Positions 11,663 through 22,959 of a stretch of 64,000 bases of DNA are shown piece after piece. The notes below the pieces were generated by a model. It had not been told where the DNA came from. It saw only the letters and a list, made by a program, of their open reading frames with translations, and searched no databases. Made by a program: the position numbers and the translations under genes. How positions within the stretch are numbered: position 1 is the stretch's first letter; the number at the start of each line of letters is the position of its first letter. Source of the DNA: Symbiodinium sp. CCMP2592 (lineage: Eukaryota > Sar > Dinophyceae > Suessiales > Symbiodiniaceae); contig CAJNDT010004535.1 in NCBI GenBank assembly GCA_905221615.1, positions 437,994 through 501,993 on the forward strand. Direction: 5' to 3'.

Positions 11663-12017
11663 GCACCGACTGCCCCCTCTGTACATCGCAAGCACGCCCG
11701 TGGCAGCATGACAAATGAGTCAGTGCTATAGATCCAAATTTCACACATGTCTTGCGTGCTCTTGATTTAGTATTCCCCTGCAGTGTTGTGCTTGCCCGGC
11801 GGATAGGAGATCCTGGCAAGGGTTTGTTCCGCATCTTTATGCTGAAGAAACACTTCCGACAGGTCTTTCAGCCGCACGGGCTACGTTTGGTTGTCTGTCA
11901 TGTTTCTTTCGGGCGGTAGTGTGAGTGTGGCATGTACTCATGTGTACGTTCTCTGCCACGTGCTGCAATACGAGTTGGCTCCAAGTCGGCCACCCCTCCT
12001 GCCAATCCTAAGCTAAG
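11663..12017. repeat. Array spacer type B, second copy
   Basis: This 355-bp spacer is nearly identical to 10052-10406. One visible difference is CATGTACTCATG against CATGTACGCATG. Confidence 0.85.
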
Positions 12018-12488
12018 ATGAACCGCCGTGCTGGATCTGGATTTCTGGCGCTGGGCGCCCTGGCCTACATGGCCTGGGGCCCAAGCTTCACCGGATCCGC
12101 ACTGAAGGGCTGCAGGCCGGAGGGCGCCGTGGTGCGCATGGCTGGCTCCAAGTGGGTGAACGAGGATGATCCTGAGATGTCTCACCCTAGCGGCCTGTAT
12201 GTCCTTCCGTTGAAGCCGGCGAAGAAGACCGAGAGCTACACCTACACCTGGAAGAAGAACGAGAAGGGTGAGCTGGAGGAGTTCGCAGGATACGTCAAGG
12301 CCGGGAGATAGAATTGCAGGGAGAGGGGGCGCGGGGAATCTGGGGCTGAATCTTGTCCTCGTTTGAAAGCACGAAAACATCAGGTGCCGTTCAAGGGCGA
12401 GGAGCGAGCCGCCGCCTACTACACCCAGCGCAAGGGCAACGGATGCTGGGACCACTGGGGCAAAAGCGGCGAGGGAGAGGCCGTGTAA
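12018..12488 (+). CDS. Tandem-array gene, copy 5 (most diverged, array end)
   Basis: Exon 1 is 12018-12293, the intron 12294-12383 and exon 2 12384-12488. Changes from the consensus are Val11 to Ala and Tyr89 to Phe. The last codons also differ (GCC GTG TAA instead of GCA GTC TGA), and the downstream DNA is unrelated to spacer A or B. The right-hand edge of the duplicated block therefore lies within the last few codons. Confidence 0.85.
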
Positions 12489-12753
12489 AGCAGGAATGAG
12501 CTGAGCTTAGCTGAGCGTTTTTTGAAGCATCAATGTGCAGAAAGGCGCATGCAGCGCTGTTTAGATCAGTATAGGAATGCTGCAGTGCGCATAACTCTTG
12601 TTCACAAGAAAAATGGCCTCGTGCACTTGGGACACTGAGAAAGGGGAATGCCAAACAGAATGCATCGGAGCTGCCCGAGATGCCTACCTGACATGTAAGT
12701 GAAGTTAAAAGGCTGTATGGTGGACTTGCACATGCCTGGAACTTGTCAACACG

Positions 12754-13316
<563 letters not shown>

Positions 13317-13682
13317 GAAGCATTAAGTCGAATGCTCTGCAAGCAGCTGCTGTGCATCGGCTTTGTCAGGCTTGGCCTCCTGGACGTTCTACTGTGGAAC
13401 GTTCCTCCCCAGATCCTTGTGGGCGACGCTTTGTGGTCTGCTGTCTCAGAGTCTCAGATGGTATTCCAAGTTCTGAGTGTGGTGGAGGTGCTGTGTGACT
13501 GTGCATGTACGACGTTGCTCAGGTTTTCGGCCATTGCTGTGCCTTGGCTTCTTTGTGCTTGCGGCTTCGTGGAAACGAGACTTCTGAAGGCAAACGCTGA
13601 TAGCATGTGCGGCATGAAACTCGGCAAAAGCAGGAAAGACAGGCAGTGGTGGTACGGTGATGAAGCTTGATTTCGCCAGGAA

Positions 13683-14712
13683 GTGTCATGTCCTGACTCT
13701 AGCTCTAGCAGTCAGCATCAGCAATCAGAAGGGGCTCCCGAAAGTCAGCATCGGGCAGTCCACTTCCGGCAGAGGAGCAATGTAACAACCACAGCAATCG
13801 ATCTTGAGTCCTTCGTTTCGCTTGACGTCAGCAACCAGAAGCTCGGTGATGGTTATAGGATTCTGCAGAAACAGAAATCTCCGCTGGTCGACTGGCACAC
13901 AACCCGGTGAGCTCCAATATTGACTCCCAGCCTGAAAAAGAAAAGGGCAGTTCCAGGGATGGTGTGCTCGTTTGGACACAAGAGCAAGAGCCAGGTAATG
14001 TGCCGGGTACACTCGGTGGTGCTCTGCATCTTGGTTGGGTTCGAAGTCTGCTCCCTGATGATCGTGTTGGCATATCAAGGCTCGCAGCAGTCGATAAATC
14101 CGTGAAATCCCTGATTGATTCGGGTCCCGGAAGGTGGCTTCATGGACTTCTTTGCGTTTGACCATGCTTCCGGTTTGCACTAGAGTCACTAGATTTGCTT
14201 CATGCTGCTACCCCGCAGTTAGCAAGGATTTAGACGGCACTCAAAGCGTTCGTGAGTTGTAACCTGCCACACTAGCTGAAGGCTTCATACATTCGAGTTT
14301 TACCTGTCCTGTTCAGGTTCGATATGGCATGTACAGCGCGCCTTGGCCGGTATTTTCAGGGGGCTTTACTGCTTGCCTCGTGAGTGTTGGCAAGGTGGCC
14401 ATGCTGATCATCATGGCTGGGGCATACTTCCTTGATGTGACTCGGCAAGCCCAAGCACCCTAAGCTACCCGAGGGCTCCGAAGACCGAAATAGCGCAGTC
14501 GGTGCTATGACAAGGAGCAGACTCGGCTTCAGTCCTACGAGCAGGCCATCGGAGCTTCCGCAACATGTGCACCTTGTTCTGAAGTTGAAGCGGGCATCCT
14601 CGAGCAGGTCATGTCCTTACAAGACCAGAATGCAGCACTTGCTGAGATGATGCTGCGGTGGAAGGTGCCTGCATCACAGTGCCAGAGCACCGTCTTGTTA
14701 AGCACGCTTTGA
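13683..14712 (+). CDS. Unrecognised gene, 3' part, coiled-coil C-terminus
   Basis: The best-supported exon is about 14502-14712. After the acceptor GCGCAG it reads in one frame through RCYDKEQTRLQSYEQA, EVEAGILEQVMSLQDQ and LAEMMLRWKV to TGA. This is a charged, heptad-like sequence fitting a coiled coil. An earlier probable exon is about 13910-13994 (DSQPEKEKGSSRDGV), ending at a GTAATG donor. Another open stretch begins about 13760 (LESFVSLDVSNQKLGDGY). No family was recognised and the exon chain is incomplete. Confidence 0.4.
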
Positions 14713-15526
14713 TTGGCATACAGCAGAGCTTCCGAGATCCAGTGACCATCGAACTACCAGAAGGAACTCATACAGGCTTTTGTCGTTTTGAGTTTGGAGC
14801 CAGGTCCTGCCAGAGGTTGAGAGCGGAAATCCTGTGCCGCAGGCCCTGCAAGCCTAGGGCCTGTGCGAAGAAACCCTGTCTCTAGCAGCACTCGATTGTT
14901 TCAACTTGCCTTCTCGCTGTAGCAGGAAGACCGGACCATTGGTATTTGGCAATTCTGGTATCAGTCTTGAACGGATGTTGTTGTGAGACTCTTGGGTGTC
15001 TCTTCCGAACATGTATGCTTCTGCCCCTACTGAACTTACAAGCCTGAAGGGAAGACATTAGGCTCGCAACGTGAGGATCACTCCCTGGACTCTGGCAGTA
15101 TCTCCAGTTGAGCTGTCCTCAGACTGCTTTGAGTCATGGCAATGTGGGCGCTGTGGTCTTGTTGGGAGCCTAAGTCCTGCGAAGTCACCATTGCCATTGC
15201 ACAGGCGCAACACAGCGGCCGCCACTCGCCATGCGCCCAAATCTTCAGTGTGCAGAGACTGCTGTGGCGAGCTTGAAGACTCCTTGTGCTCACTTGGCCT
15301 GGGCCCTCATGTCACTTCCTGAAAACTCTTGGCTCCGTGGCCTCTAGTCGGCCATGGCGGCGACCGGGGCTGCTTGCGAGTATGGGCCTGGCAAACAGTA
15401 CTGGGACCGACGACTTCAGACCACCGGCGCCGTCCGCAGACATCCGCCAGAAGGGAGGAGAGGCTCTATTCTGAGTGCACTCCTTGAGCTTCCGCCCGGC
15501 ATCCCATCCGAATCCCCTTCAAAGAA

Positions 15527-16129
15527 ATGCACGAGGTCGTGGATCTCCAAGTTCAGGCGATCAATGGCAACACGTATCCAGTTCACACCTCAGCTTCCGG
15601 TCCGAGCTCTGGGCTCTGGGCTGATCGTTTAGCTCTGCTTCGCTTCTCTTTTCAGGTCTCCATTGAGGCCTCTGCGAGGCTGGTGGAGCTCTACGAGGCA
15701 GTTGCGAGAGCGCTTGACGTCGCGCCTTGGGAGGTTCGCCTGACGTCGGGCACCAGCTACTTGATTTCATGCAGTGGGGGAAGACGTATTCTGAAGCCTT
15801 ATCAGTGGAGAGGTTTCCGTTTCAATGCCCTTTGTTTTTTTTGTATATTGGCTGCATTTCTGCCCACCAGCAACTCAATGCTCTTGCTGCCTAATCTTGC
15901 TGCCTAAGGTGTTTTGGACGTAGCCTCCGACGGAGACAGGACACTGGAAGCTCTCGGTATCAAGGAGGAGACATGTCGTTTGTCGGTTGCTAGTGTGATG
16001 TCCAAAGCCGTCGTTCGGTGCTCCAGGGAACCTCCAGTGCAGGAGACGGATGTGACGGCTCTTCGCTGCACTGGCTGTTTTCTCGAGACTCTTGCTGGCA
16101 TGATAAAGTTCGTTTCACGTCTCCACTGA
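15527..16129 (+). CDS. Ubiquitin-like-fold protein, three exons predicted
   Basis: Exon 1 is 15527-15580 (ATG; VVDLQVQAINGNTYP), exon 2 15656-15755 (SIEASARLVELYEAVARAL, then PWEVRLTSGT) and exon 3 from 15909 (LDVASDGDRTLEALGI). Phases match: GT donor at 15581, GC donor at 15756 and AG acceptors. The order strand - gap - 'sIeasa...elyeavaraL' - 'p.evRLtsGt' - 'tleaLGI.eet.rLsv' follows a beta-grasp/ubiquitin-like domain of about 70 residues. If exon 3 is not spliced further, the protein continues with no recognised domain to TGA at 16127-16129, about 123 residues in all. Substrate and partners are unknown. Confidence 0.55.
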
Positions 16130-16736
16130 CCCTGATCTTGGCTTCTGCCTGATACCACGGCTGAGAAAAAACTGATAGAGTTCCGCAGCAGTCGCCAGGG
16201 AATGTCTGGGAAGCCGGAGCAGGATCCCTCGTCAATCTCACTTCGGATTGGAACGGCTGCGAAAGGATTCCTCCCGTGAGTATCGAATGTAATGTTGCGA
16301 TTGAAGAGTGCAGAGACTCGTTGGGGCAGAATTCAGCGAGGAACCAGCCCAAGGAGGACCATGATGGATGCATCAACCGTCACACACACTCACACCGCGA
16401 AGTGCTGCCGAGGAACGCTGGAATAAGCGGTTACAACGGGGACTACTTCTGCTCCGTGATTCAGGTCGGATACACGGCGCTGCCCCGCCCCACAGAAGAA
16501 GTTCGGCTTCCTGGCAGGTTCGGCAATGCGGCTGGAACGCGATTGAAATCAAGTTCAGTGCTTGGGGCGATGGATCTCTGGGAAAGCTTCAAGATCCGAG
16601 CACTTCCAGGCCGCTCATAGCGGGCATACTGCAGGCCAGGGACCAGGGACGTTCTCCTTGTGCTCTCCGAGGCTGAACTTCCGTTTCCGTGACTCGAGAA
16701 GTTGGAGAAGTGAGCTGAAGTCAGTTCGGCCCAAGA

Positions 16737-16994
16737 GTGCCACGAAGCTGCGATCAGAGCTTCACGATTTCCGAAGAGTTCACGTCCCAGCTCCCACAAC
16801 ACGAGGTCACTTTGGAAGTAGACGAATCCGCAGATGATCGCTCTGCCCACAAGCAGGGTGTTATGACCTTCGAGGGGGTTCCGACACATGGCGAGGCCAA
16901 AGACCATGAGAATTCGTCAAAGCATCGCTCGTTTTTGTGTTTGCTGTGTGTTTTGGGTGCTCTTATGGTCGAAGGTTTCGGTTGGAGCCCGTGA
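16737..16994 (+). other. Exon-like open stretch, possible membrane-anchored C-terminus
   Basis: One frame reads EEFTSQLPQHEVTLEVDES, then a basic stretch and a hydrophobic segment (SFLCLLCVLGALMV) before TGA. Amino-acid usage looks protein-like but no family or splice partners were identified. The interval 14713-15526 and the rest of 16130-18240 hold nothing I could assign. Confidence 0.25.
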
Positions 16995-18249
16995 CCCTTC
17001 CTGCTCTCCCTGTAGGTTTGGTTCGTCTACGGCGCTACTGGCTTTGATAAGCTGGCATTGAACCTAAGTGACGGTCGCCAGTGACTTTCGCAGCTTCAGG
17101 ACTCGGCATCGTGTTGCGTCAATGTGCTGCTGCTCACCACAAGATGTCCCACGCGCACGATGCAGAAGACGAATGCGCTTAAGAGTCGGCAAGCTCCGCG
17201 ACCACGTACATGACTCTTGCAGCATGATTGCAGAGGTTAGCCACATCAGACGACAAGCGCCTGTCGGTGCTGCGGCGAAAAGAGGTGTCTTGCAGCTTTG
17301 GATACCGTTCCGAGAGTCTCTGCGTAACTTGCTGTGGGCAGTCAAGGCCAAAGCCTCCATTGCGAGATGGACAGGCGCGGTAGGTGGAGGCCAGCACTGC
17401 CCCAAGGAGGGAGTGAGAGAAGGAGAAGGAGCTCCAGAGACAGCGCGGCTTGAAGGAATGTTATTGTGCTTCTCGAGCCGCGGCCCCCAATCCCATGACC
17501 CATGTCGTCTCTTTTCATTCTTCTCTCGGAGAGCTGGCGCATAATTTGCGCAAGGGCCTTCCTTATCGCAAGGCTCTGCACCAGAACTGTGCGGATCCTG
17601 TAAGATGGTTGGCACGGAGGAGCCCCTGAGCCCAATTCGACGCAATCCGTACCGTCTGAGTATCCCGCACAAATCTGAGTGACGTCGCGGCTCATTACCG
17701 GGACAATCTGGCGCGTTTTTTCAGTCGCGAAATCTTAACAGGGTAATCTTAATAGTTAACAGATCACTAGAGCAGGGGAAAGCAGTGTCGGACGACTCTC
17801 TCCCTTTCACTCTGCTCTGCTCCAAAAGCCAGAGAAGAAGAGTCAAAGGGAGGATTGAAAGGAGCTCAGAATCACAAGGTGCAATGTGGATTGGATCGGG
17901 CCATTCTGCACGCCTCGTGCAAGGCCGCACGTCGAGCTCTCGCGTGCGCTTCGCTCTGCCGTCGCCGTCCCCTGCGGTGCCCACGCGCCGCCCGCAGCGC
18001 GGCCTGGGAGGCCTGTCAAAGCGGAGATTGCTGCGCCAGTCGCAACATGTATGGATTTTGGTGGATGCTTCTCCTGCACACCGCAAGCCTTGCAGTCCTT
18101 AAAAAGGGATTCTTTCAGCAACTGTTGGGGAAGTGTAGTTCAATTAATTGCCCCATCGCAGAGTTAGGGCTGGCATGCAGATTGTTGAGGCTTGAGCTGT
18201 CACGAAATTCGCCTAAATCGTTTGTGCGGATCCACCGCGAAGTAGTAGA

Positions 18250-20818
18250 AGGAATGACTGGGCCGGGGGGCTCAAGCATCTCTTCGGCCCCTGGAAAGGC
18301 GAACAGCGAGCCAGGGATCTGCTGGATGTCATGGAATGAAAAAGACGTGGCGGAAGCTTTGGGTCAGGCTTGCGCCTGCCTTAGTCGTAGACTCGCAGAC
18401 TCTCGCAGACTCGAGAGTCTGAGAGAGGAGTGCTCGGCTCAAGTTCTGTCGCCGGAGAGCGCTCGCCGGGCTTCTGGGCCATGGCCCTCTGCACACATGG
18501 CACAGATGTGCGGCGGTCCCAGTATTCCCAGGTTTTGCTGGAGAGGATGGAGGCCTTCCCCGAAGGATCCGTGCGCACAAGCTACGGTCCAAGCCGCGTG
18601 ACAAAGCTGAGCCTGCCAAAGCCAGCTCCCAGGCAGAAGATGGTAGCGATGTCCTTGAGTGCATCGGGCCTTTCAGGTCGGGGTTTGGGAGGGGAGGAGT
18701 TGTTCCTGGTGCCGGAAGAAGGCCTGGCCTCGAAGATGCTCGGCCAAGTCTTGGAGGAGATCACGCTCCATTTAAGCGTCCCGACTGCGGGCTTGACGCT
18801 TCTGCGGAATGGTCGGGCCCTTCGCAGCGGGATGCTGTTTTCGGATTTGCAGCAAAGTCTTGCAGAAACCGTGCTGCGAGTGGACTTGGACTGCGACGCC
18901 TTGCTTCCCGTTGCCATCGTCTGCAAGAAGCTCAGGCCGACAGAAGTTAGTTTGGGAGAAGGAAGCTTGAGCCTAGATAGGAAGTTCGAAGAGCTGCCCG
19001 AGATCGTCCAGGCCATCTGTGAGCCACGGCGGTTTATAACAGACGATCCGGCAGAGCATTCAGACCTCCTCTTGAACTATGGCAGGGCGGGTGTCCTTGC
19101 ATATCAGATAGGCCGCGGCAGAAACAACGGTCTTAGAGATGGCCTTTTCGAGCCGCTTGGCTACTTTCCTGTGGCACCTGTGTGGCAGCTCTCCGGAGAC
19201 TCCAAGCAGGGCAGCAGGAACTTGGATGTTTGGAGCTGCAAAACCGACATTCCGTCGATCAAGAAGCTTCTTGATGCACATGCAGCGGAAACGCAGGATC
19301 GACCCCTTCCCCGCTATGAGATGATTGTGGACCCAAACCAATTTCTTTCTGACACGGATGATGGGCCTGTGTGGGTGCCGTGTGAGTTCGACGTATCTGC
19401 AGATGGGAGGGCACACCTCGTTGGAGGCCAAACAAGAGCTGAGACTAGCAAACGCAGGAATCGCAGGATCTGCACCATGTCCGCGGTTGTTTCCAGGTCC
19501 TCGAAGCCACACTTTCCCAACTTTGGCGGCGCGAGTCGCGCAGCCTGTCCTGGAGGCATTCGAGGGCAGCAGTGAGCTTTCGGTCATTCGCTGGTAGGCC
19601 AGTGTCCGCATTCTCAGTGTTTCCAGGCCGCACTTCCACTTCTTGCCCGGCTGCGGCGGCCGCAGCTCCTGCTTGACGAGCACAGAATCCAGGTGGAGAC
19701 ACGGCTGACGGGGTGTCACCGAAAACAACTCGGAAAGTCGCTTTGGGAAAAGATCCGGCCCAATTGTCAGAAGCATGCTGTGGAGTTCTGGCAGTATTTT
19801 TCTGCGATGTTGTGCATATGCCGCATATACTGTCAGGTGGTATTCAAGGCGCAGCGAATCACTGTGCCAGCTGCTGCCACAGATGGATCTGATTCCGAAT
19901 ACGTTGGTCTCTGGCATGTCGATGGCTACCGGGAGCACATTGCTGCTGTCGTATTGCGCCGTGCTCCCAACTTTGCATGCACTATTCGGGCTTGCAGTTT
20001 TCTTAGCGCTGCAAATAAGGGATTAAAGTACCGCTGACCGCGCTGCCAGCTTTTTCTGATCAAAATCTTCTGGTCAACAGCCTCTTGATCTCCTGGCTTC
20101 TAGGTACTACTACCACGTCGACGAGAGCCTGGAGGGCGGCGACATGGAATTCTGTGGACGCGAGCCGATGGATGTTTTGGGCGTTGGAGATTGCAGCAAC
20201 AATTTCTACAAGCTGACCAAAGACCGCACATTCGCCGCATTATGAAAAGACAGCAGCAAAGAACACGGGCCCCTTTGCATTCTAGCCCCAAAGCACGAAG
20301 CCCAAAGCGACGACTCAACTGGGCATGGTTTGTGTTTGAACCTCAGATTTCATCACCCAGCAGACGGCTTAAAGGTTTGTCGATGGGTTTCCTACAAGGA
20401 CTGCGTTCAGCCCTGCGTTCCGACGGGTCGTGCTTGCAGACCTGCCGTGTGCCGATCTCCACTGGCAGCCTTCTAGTCTTCTCGAACTACCAGGCAGGGT
20501 TCCGCAACCATTCAGGTCTGGGATCCCATACAAGAGCCAATTCGTCAGGTTGGGGATCCCATACACTACTGCTTTCCTGAATGCGCAGCTTTCCACAAGT
20601 GTTACCATGAGCGCCAGGTTGCCCACCGGGTTCTCCGGATGGTCAATCGTGGGAGTGCAGAAGCATCGAGGGATTTTGTAGCCCTCTTTCTGGTTGATCC
20701 TGCGTGGCCGCTGACGCCTGCAAAGTCAGTGTTAGCCCAGCCCTACATGCTCACGAGAACGCTGTCGCCGCCTCTGATGCCGTTGCTGCAAATAGACCTT
20801 ATAGCTAGACCCTTTTGA
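18250..20818 (+). CDS. DUF4246-type 2-oxoglutarate/Fe(II)-dependent oxygenase-like protein, multi-exon
   Basis: Exons: ...-18442, 18532-19426, 19497-~19587, 19627-19692, 19837-19955, 20104-~20220, one ending at 20493 (begins about 20439), and 20618-20818 (TGA). Introns: GT at 18443, GC at 19427, GT at 19693, GC at 19956 and GC at 20494, all with AG ends. Joined, the C-terminal half follows DUF4246: WVPCEFDVSADG, then LPLLARLRR...HRIQVVFKAQRITVP, LWHVDGYREHIAAVVL, YYYHVDESLEGGDMEF, GSLLVFSNYQ|VAHRV and RDFVALFLVDP. WHVDG supplies the HxD iron ligands, VAHRV the distal His, and the Arg before DFVALFLVDP the 2-oxoglutarate contact (family knowledge). The N-terminal 300 residues match nothing I recognise. 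The start is not fixed; ATG codons near 18047 and 18253 are options. The exon after 20104 has an unresolved end. Substrate unknown. Confidence 0.8.
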
Positions 20819-22955
20819 GGAGCACGCTGAGAGCAGTGTCCAGAATGCAAACCAAAACGAGAGGTTCAGAGAGATAGAGAGGGAGAGAGAGAGGGATAAG
20901 TGGTAGATTTTGACAATGATCCAAGGCTTGTCCCAAGTTGGCACTGAGATTTGCGAGCCAACCTTGACTTGTAATCTGTCATAAGACAGAGGGACATTCT
21001 ACCAGCAATCCTTGTGGCTATCTTCTTTCAGATGCTTATGCTTCTCTTTACTGTTGAATTGCTGGGGAAAAGAAGCCTTTGATCCAATGTAAGTACACCC
21101 TTTCCTTGATCATCTTACTTATAACAGGCCTAGCGCCAAGGGAGCACTACATTCGATATTCACTATCGGGTGGGCTTGAAGCACGGGGAATCTGACCATC
21201 CCCTCAGCCAGAAGAGGAAGGGATAAGTGGGCACTTGCGAGGGAGGGGGCTTCGGCCCTCAACCCTGCAGAAGAAAGCGCGTTACGGATATTGTGTTGAT
21301 GCCCTCTGCCCATGGAACAATAGCATGAGGGAGCGAGAGTTGTGATAGGAGTAATTTGGAATAGCTCGGTTGCACAGTGTAACGAGAGCTTATTTGTATC
21401 AAGTCCGAGGAAGACTGCCGAAGTGCGCAGCGTGTTGGAATTCCTGGGCGTGTCACGGACCACCAGCAGCGCCAGGCCGATGCTAGCACTTTCGTGCAAG
21501 GATGCACAAGCTTGAGCCTTGACGGAAGGGTGGTCTGGAGTCTGCACCAGGGTGGAGCTTAAAGCTTGTTCTAAAATCTAGAAGAAGGCAGCATGCGAAG
21601 AATCTCCGTGCTCAGAAGTGCCCTCAAGCATAATGTAGGGACGACCAGCAGAATCCACTCTGCCTTGCAGGAGGCTGCGGAACTCGCTGCTGTGGGAGCA
21701 ACTGCAACCATCGGGAGAATTCTGTGCCAACAGCGGTGTGGCTACTCTAATGCAGCCCAGCCACTGCATTTCTGGAGCTGTGGGGATCGTAGATCAGCGG
21801 GCGGTGCAGTGCTGTGCAGGTTGCCACAGGAAACGGCTGTTACACAATGATTGGATGGCTGCACAAGCTTCTGGCTGATCCGCAGCCGCCCAGTTCCTTT
21901 CGTAACATGAGAGACGGTGAGGACGGGACCGAGGGGACCTCCTGAAGCCAATCCTTTCCCAGCCACTTTGTTTTCGTTCTGCCTTTGGAGGATTGCAGGT
22001 TGAATTATGTTCGAGCACTGAATCTGGCACCGCAAGAGCTGGATCGGGGCCTCTCAGAGGTGTTCTCGCTGGCCGTTTGTCTGCATCTAATCCTTCGCCA
22101 GCCGTCGGGCCGTAGGTTCTCAGAGGGCCCCGGCAACGAACAAACGCGATTGAGGAAGACAGCCACCAAGGTTTCGGGTCAAGGTGCATGGGAATCACAG
22201 CGCCCCGAATCCACCTTGCCGAGTCTTTCCATCTATAGTTCCTTCCACCTGTCGATGGTGGCCCAGACGTAGATCAGCAGATAGAGAGGAAGAGAGAGTG
22301 CGAGAGTGAGAGAGACAGAGAGACAGAGAGAGAGAGGCGCGCTCCTTTGTCCGATTGCAAGCAAGAGAGAGAGAAAGAGAGGCTCGTTTCGCCGGGATCG
22401 TGTGATGAGCCAGACGCCCCATACGAAAGTATCTTCATTTTTCTTTCATGCTTTTACCTGCATCTCAGGGGCCTGACCTAGCCCGAGCTAGACAGGTGGC
22501 AGACAGAGACGTAGCCGAACTGTCTAGTGTAACAGCAGTGTCGTTTTGGGAGCCTCGGGGGGTGTGTACCTTGAATACTTGTGTTGTTTTCTGGCTGTCT
22601 GGCTAGAACTAACCAGGGAGGAGGGCTAAAGTAAGTTGCGCGAGAGGAAGGTGGGAGCACAAAGCTCCACGGGGTTTCGGAAAAGGCTTGCATGTCGGAG
22701 TCCCTCACTTGAGTTTCATGCCGTCCGACTGGGCTCACTCGCCAATGCACGCAGGGTGAAGGAACAATGATTTCCAGAGCCCACGCGCACGGCAAACGAC
22801 ATATAAAGGACCTCCTATATACCGTAAGCCTGTTGAAACAGAAAGATAGGAAGGACCGGTAAACTTGTGGGCAGTAGTAAAGACAGACCCCAGACCCTCC
22901 GAGAAAGACAGACAGGTTTGAGCTTTGGGATTCCCAAACTGTCACAACCGACATG
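20818..22955. other. 2.1-kb interval without a recognised gene
   Basis: It contains purine-rich tracts (GAGAGA at about 20868-20898 and 22275-22380) and no exon I could support. Reading frames present on both strands have no family resemblance. Confidence 0.5.
22275..22382. repeat. GA-rich low-complexity tract
   Basis: Interrupted (GA)n and AGAGACAGAG runs over about 110 bp, in DNA without a recognised gene. Confidence 0.7.
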
Positions 22956-22959
22956 TCAG

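Noticed and set aside
8771-12455. Repeated - strand frames of 170-205 codons opposite the array
   Set aside because: They recur only because the + strand genes are duplicated. The + strand has start, intron signals, phase and stop; the - strand frames also cross exon, intron and spacer borders.
19060-19938. 292-codon - strand frame
   Set aside because: It is antisense to the DUF4246-like exons, which show conserved motifs and splice phases on the + strand.
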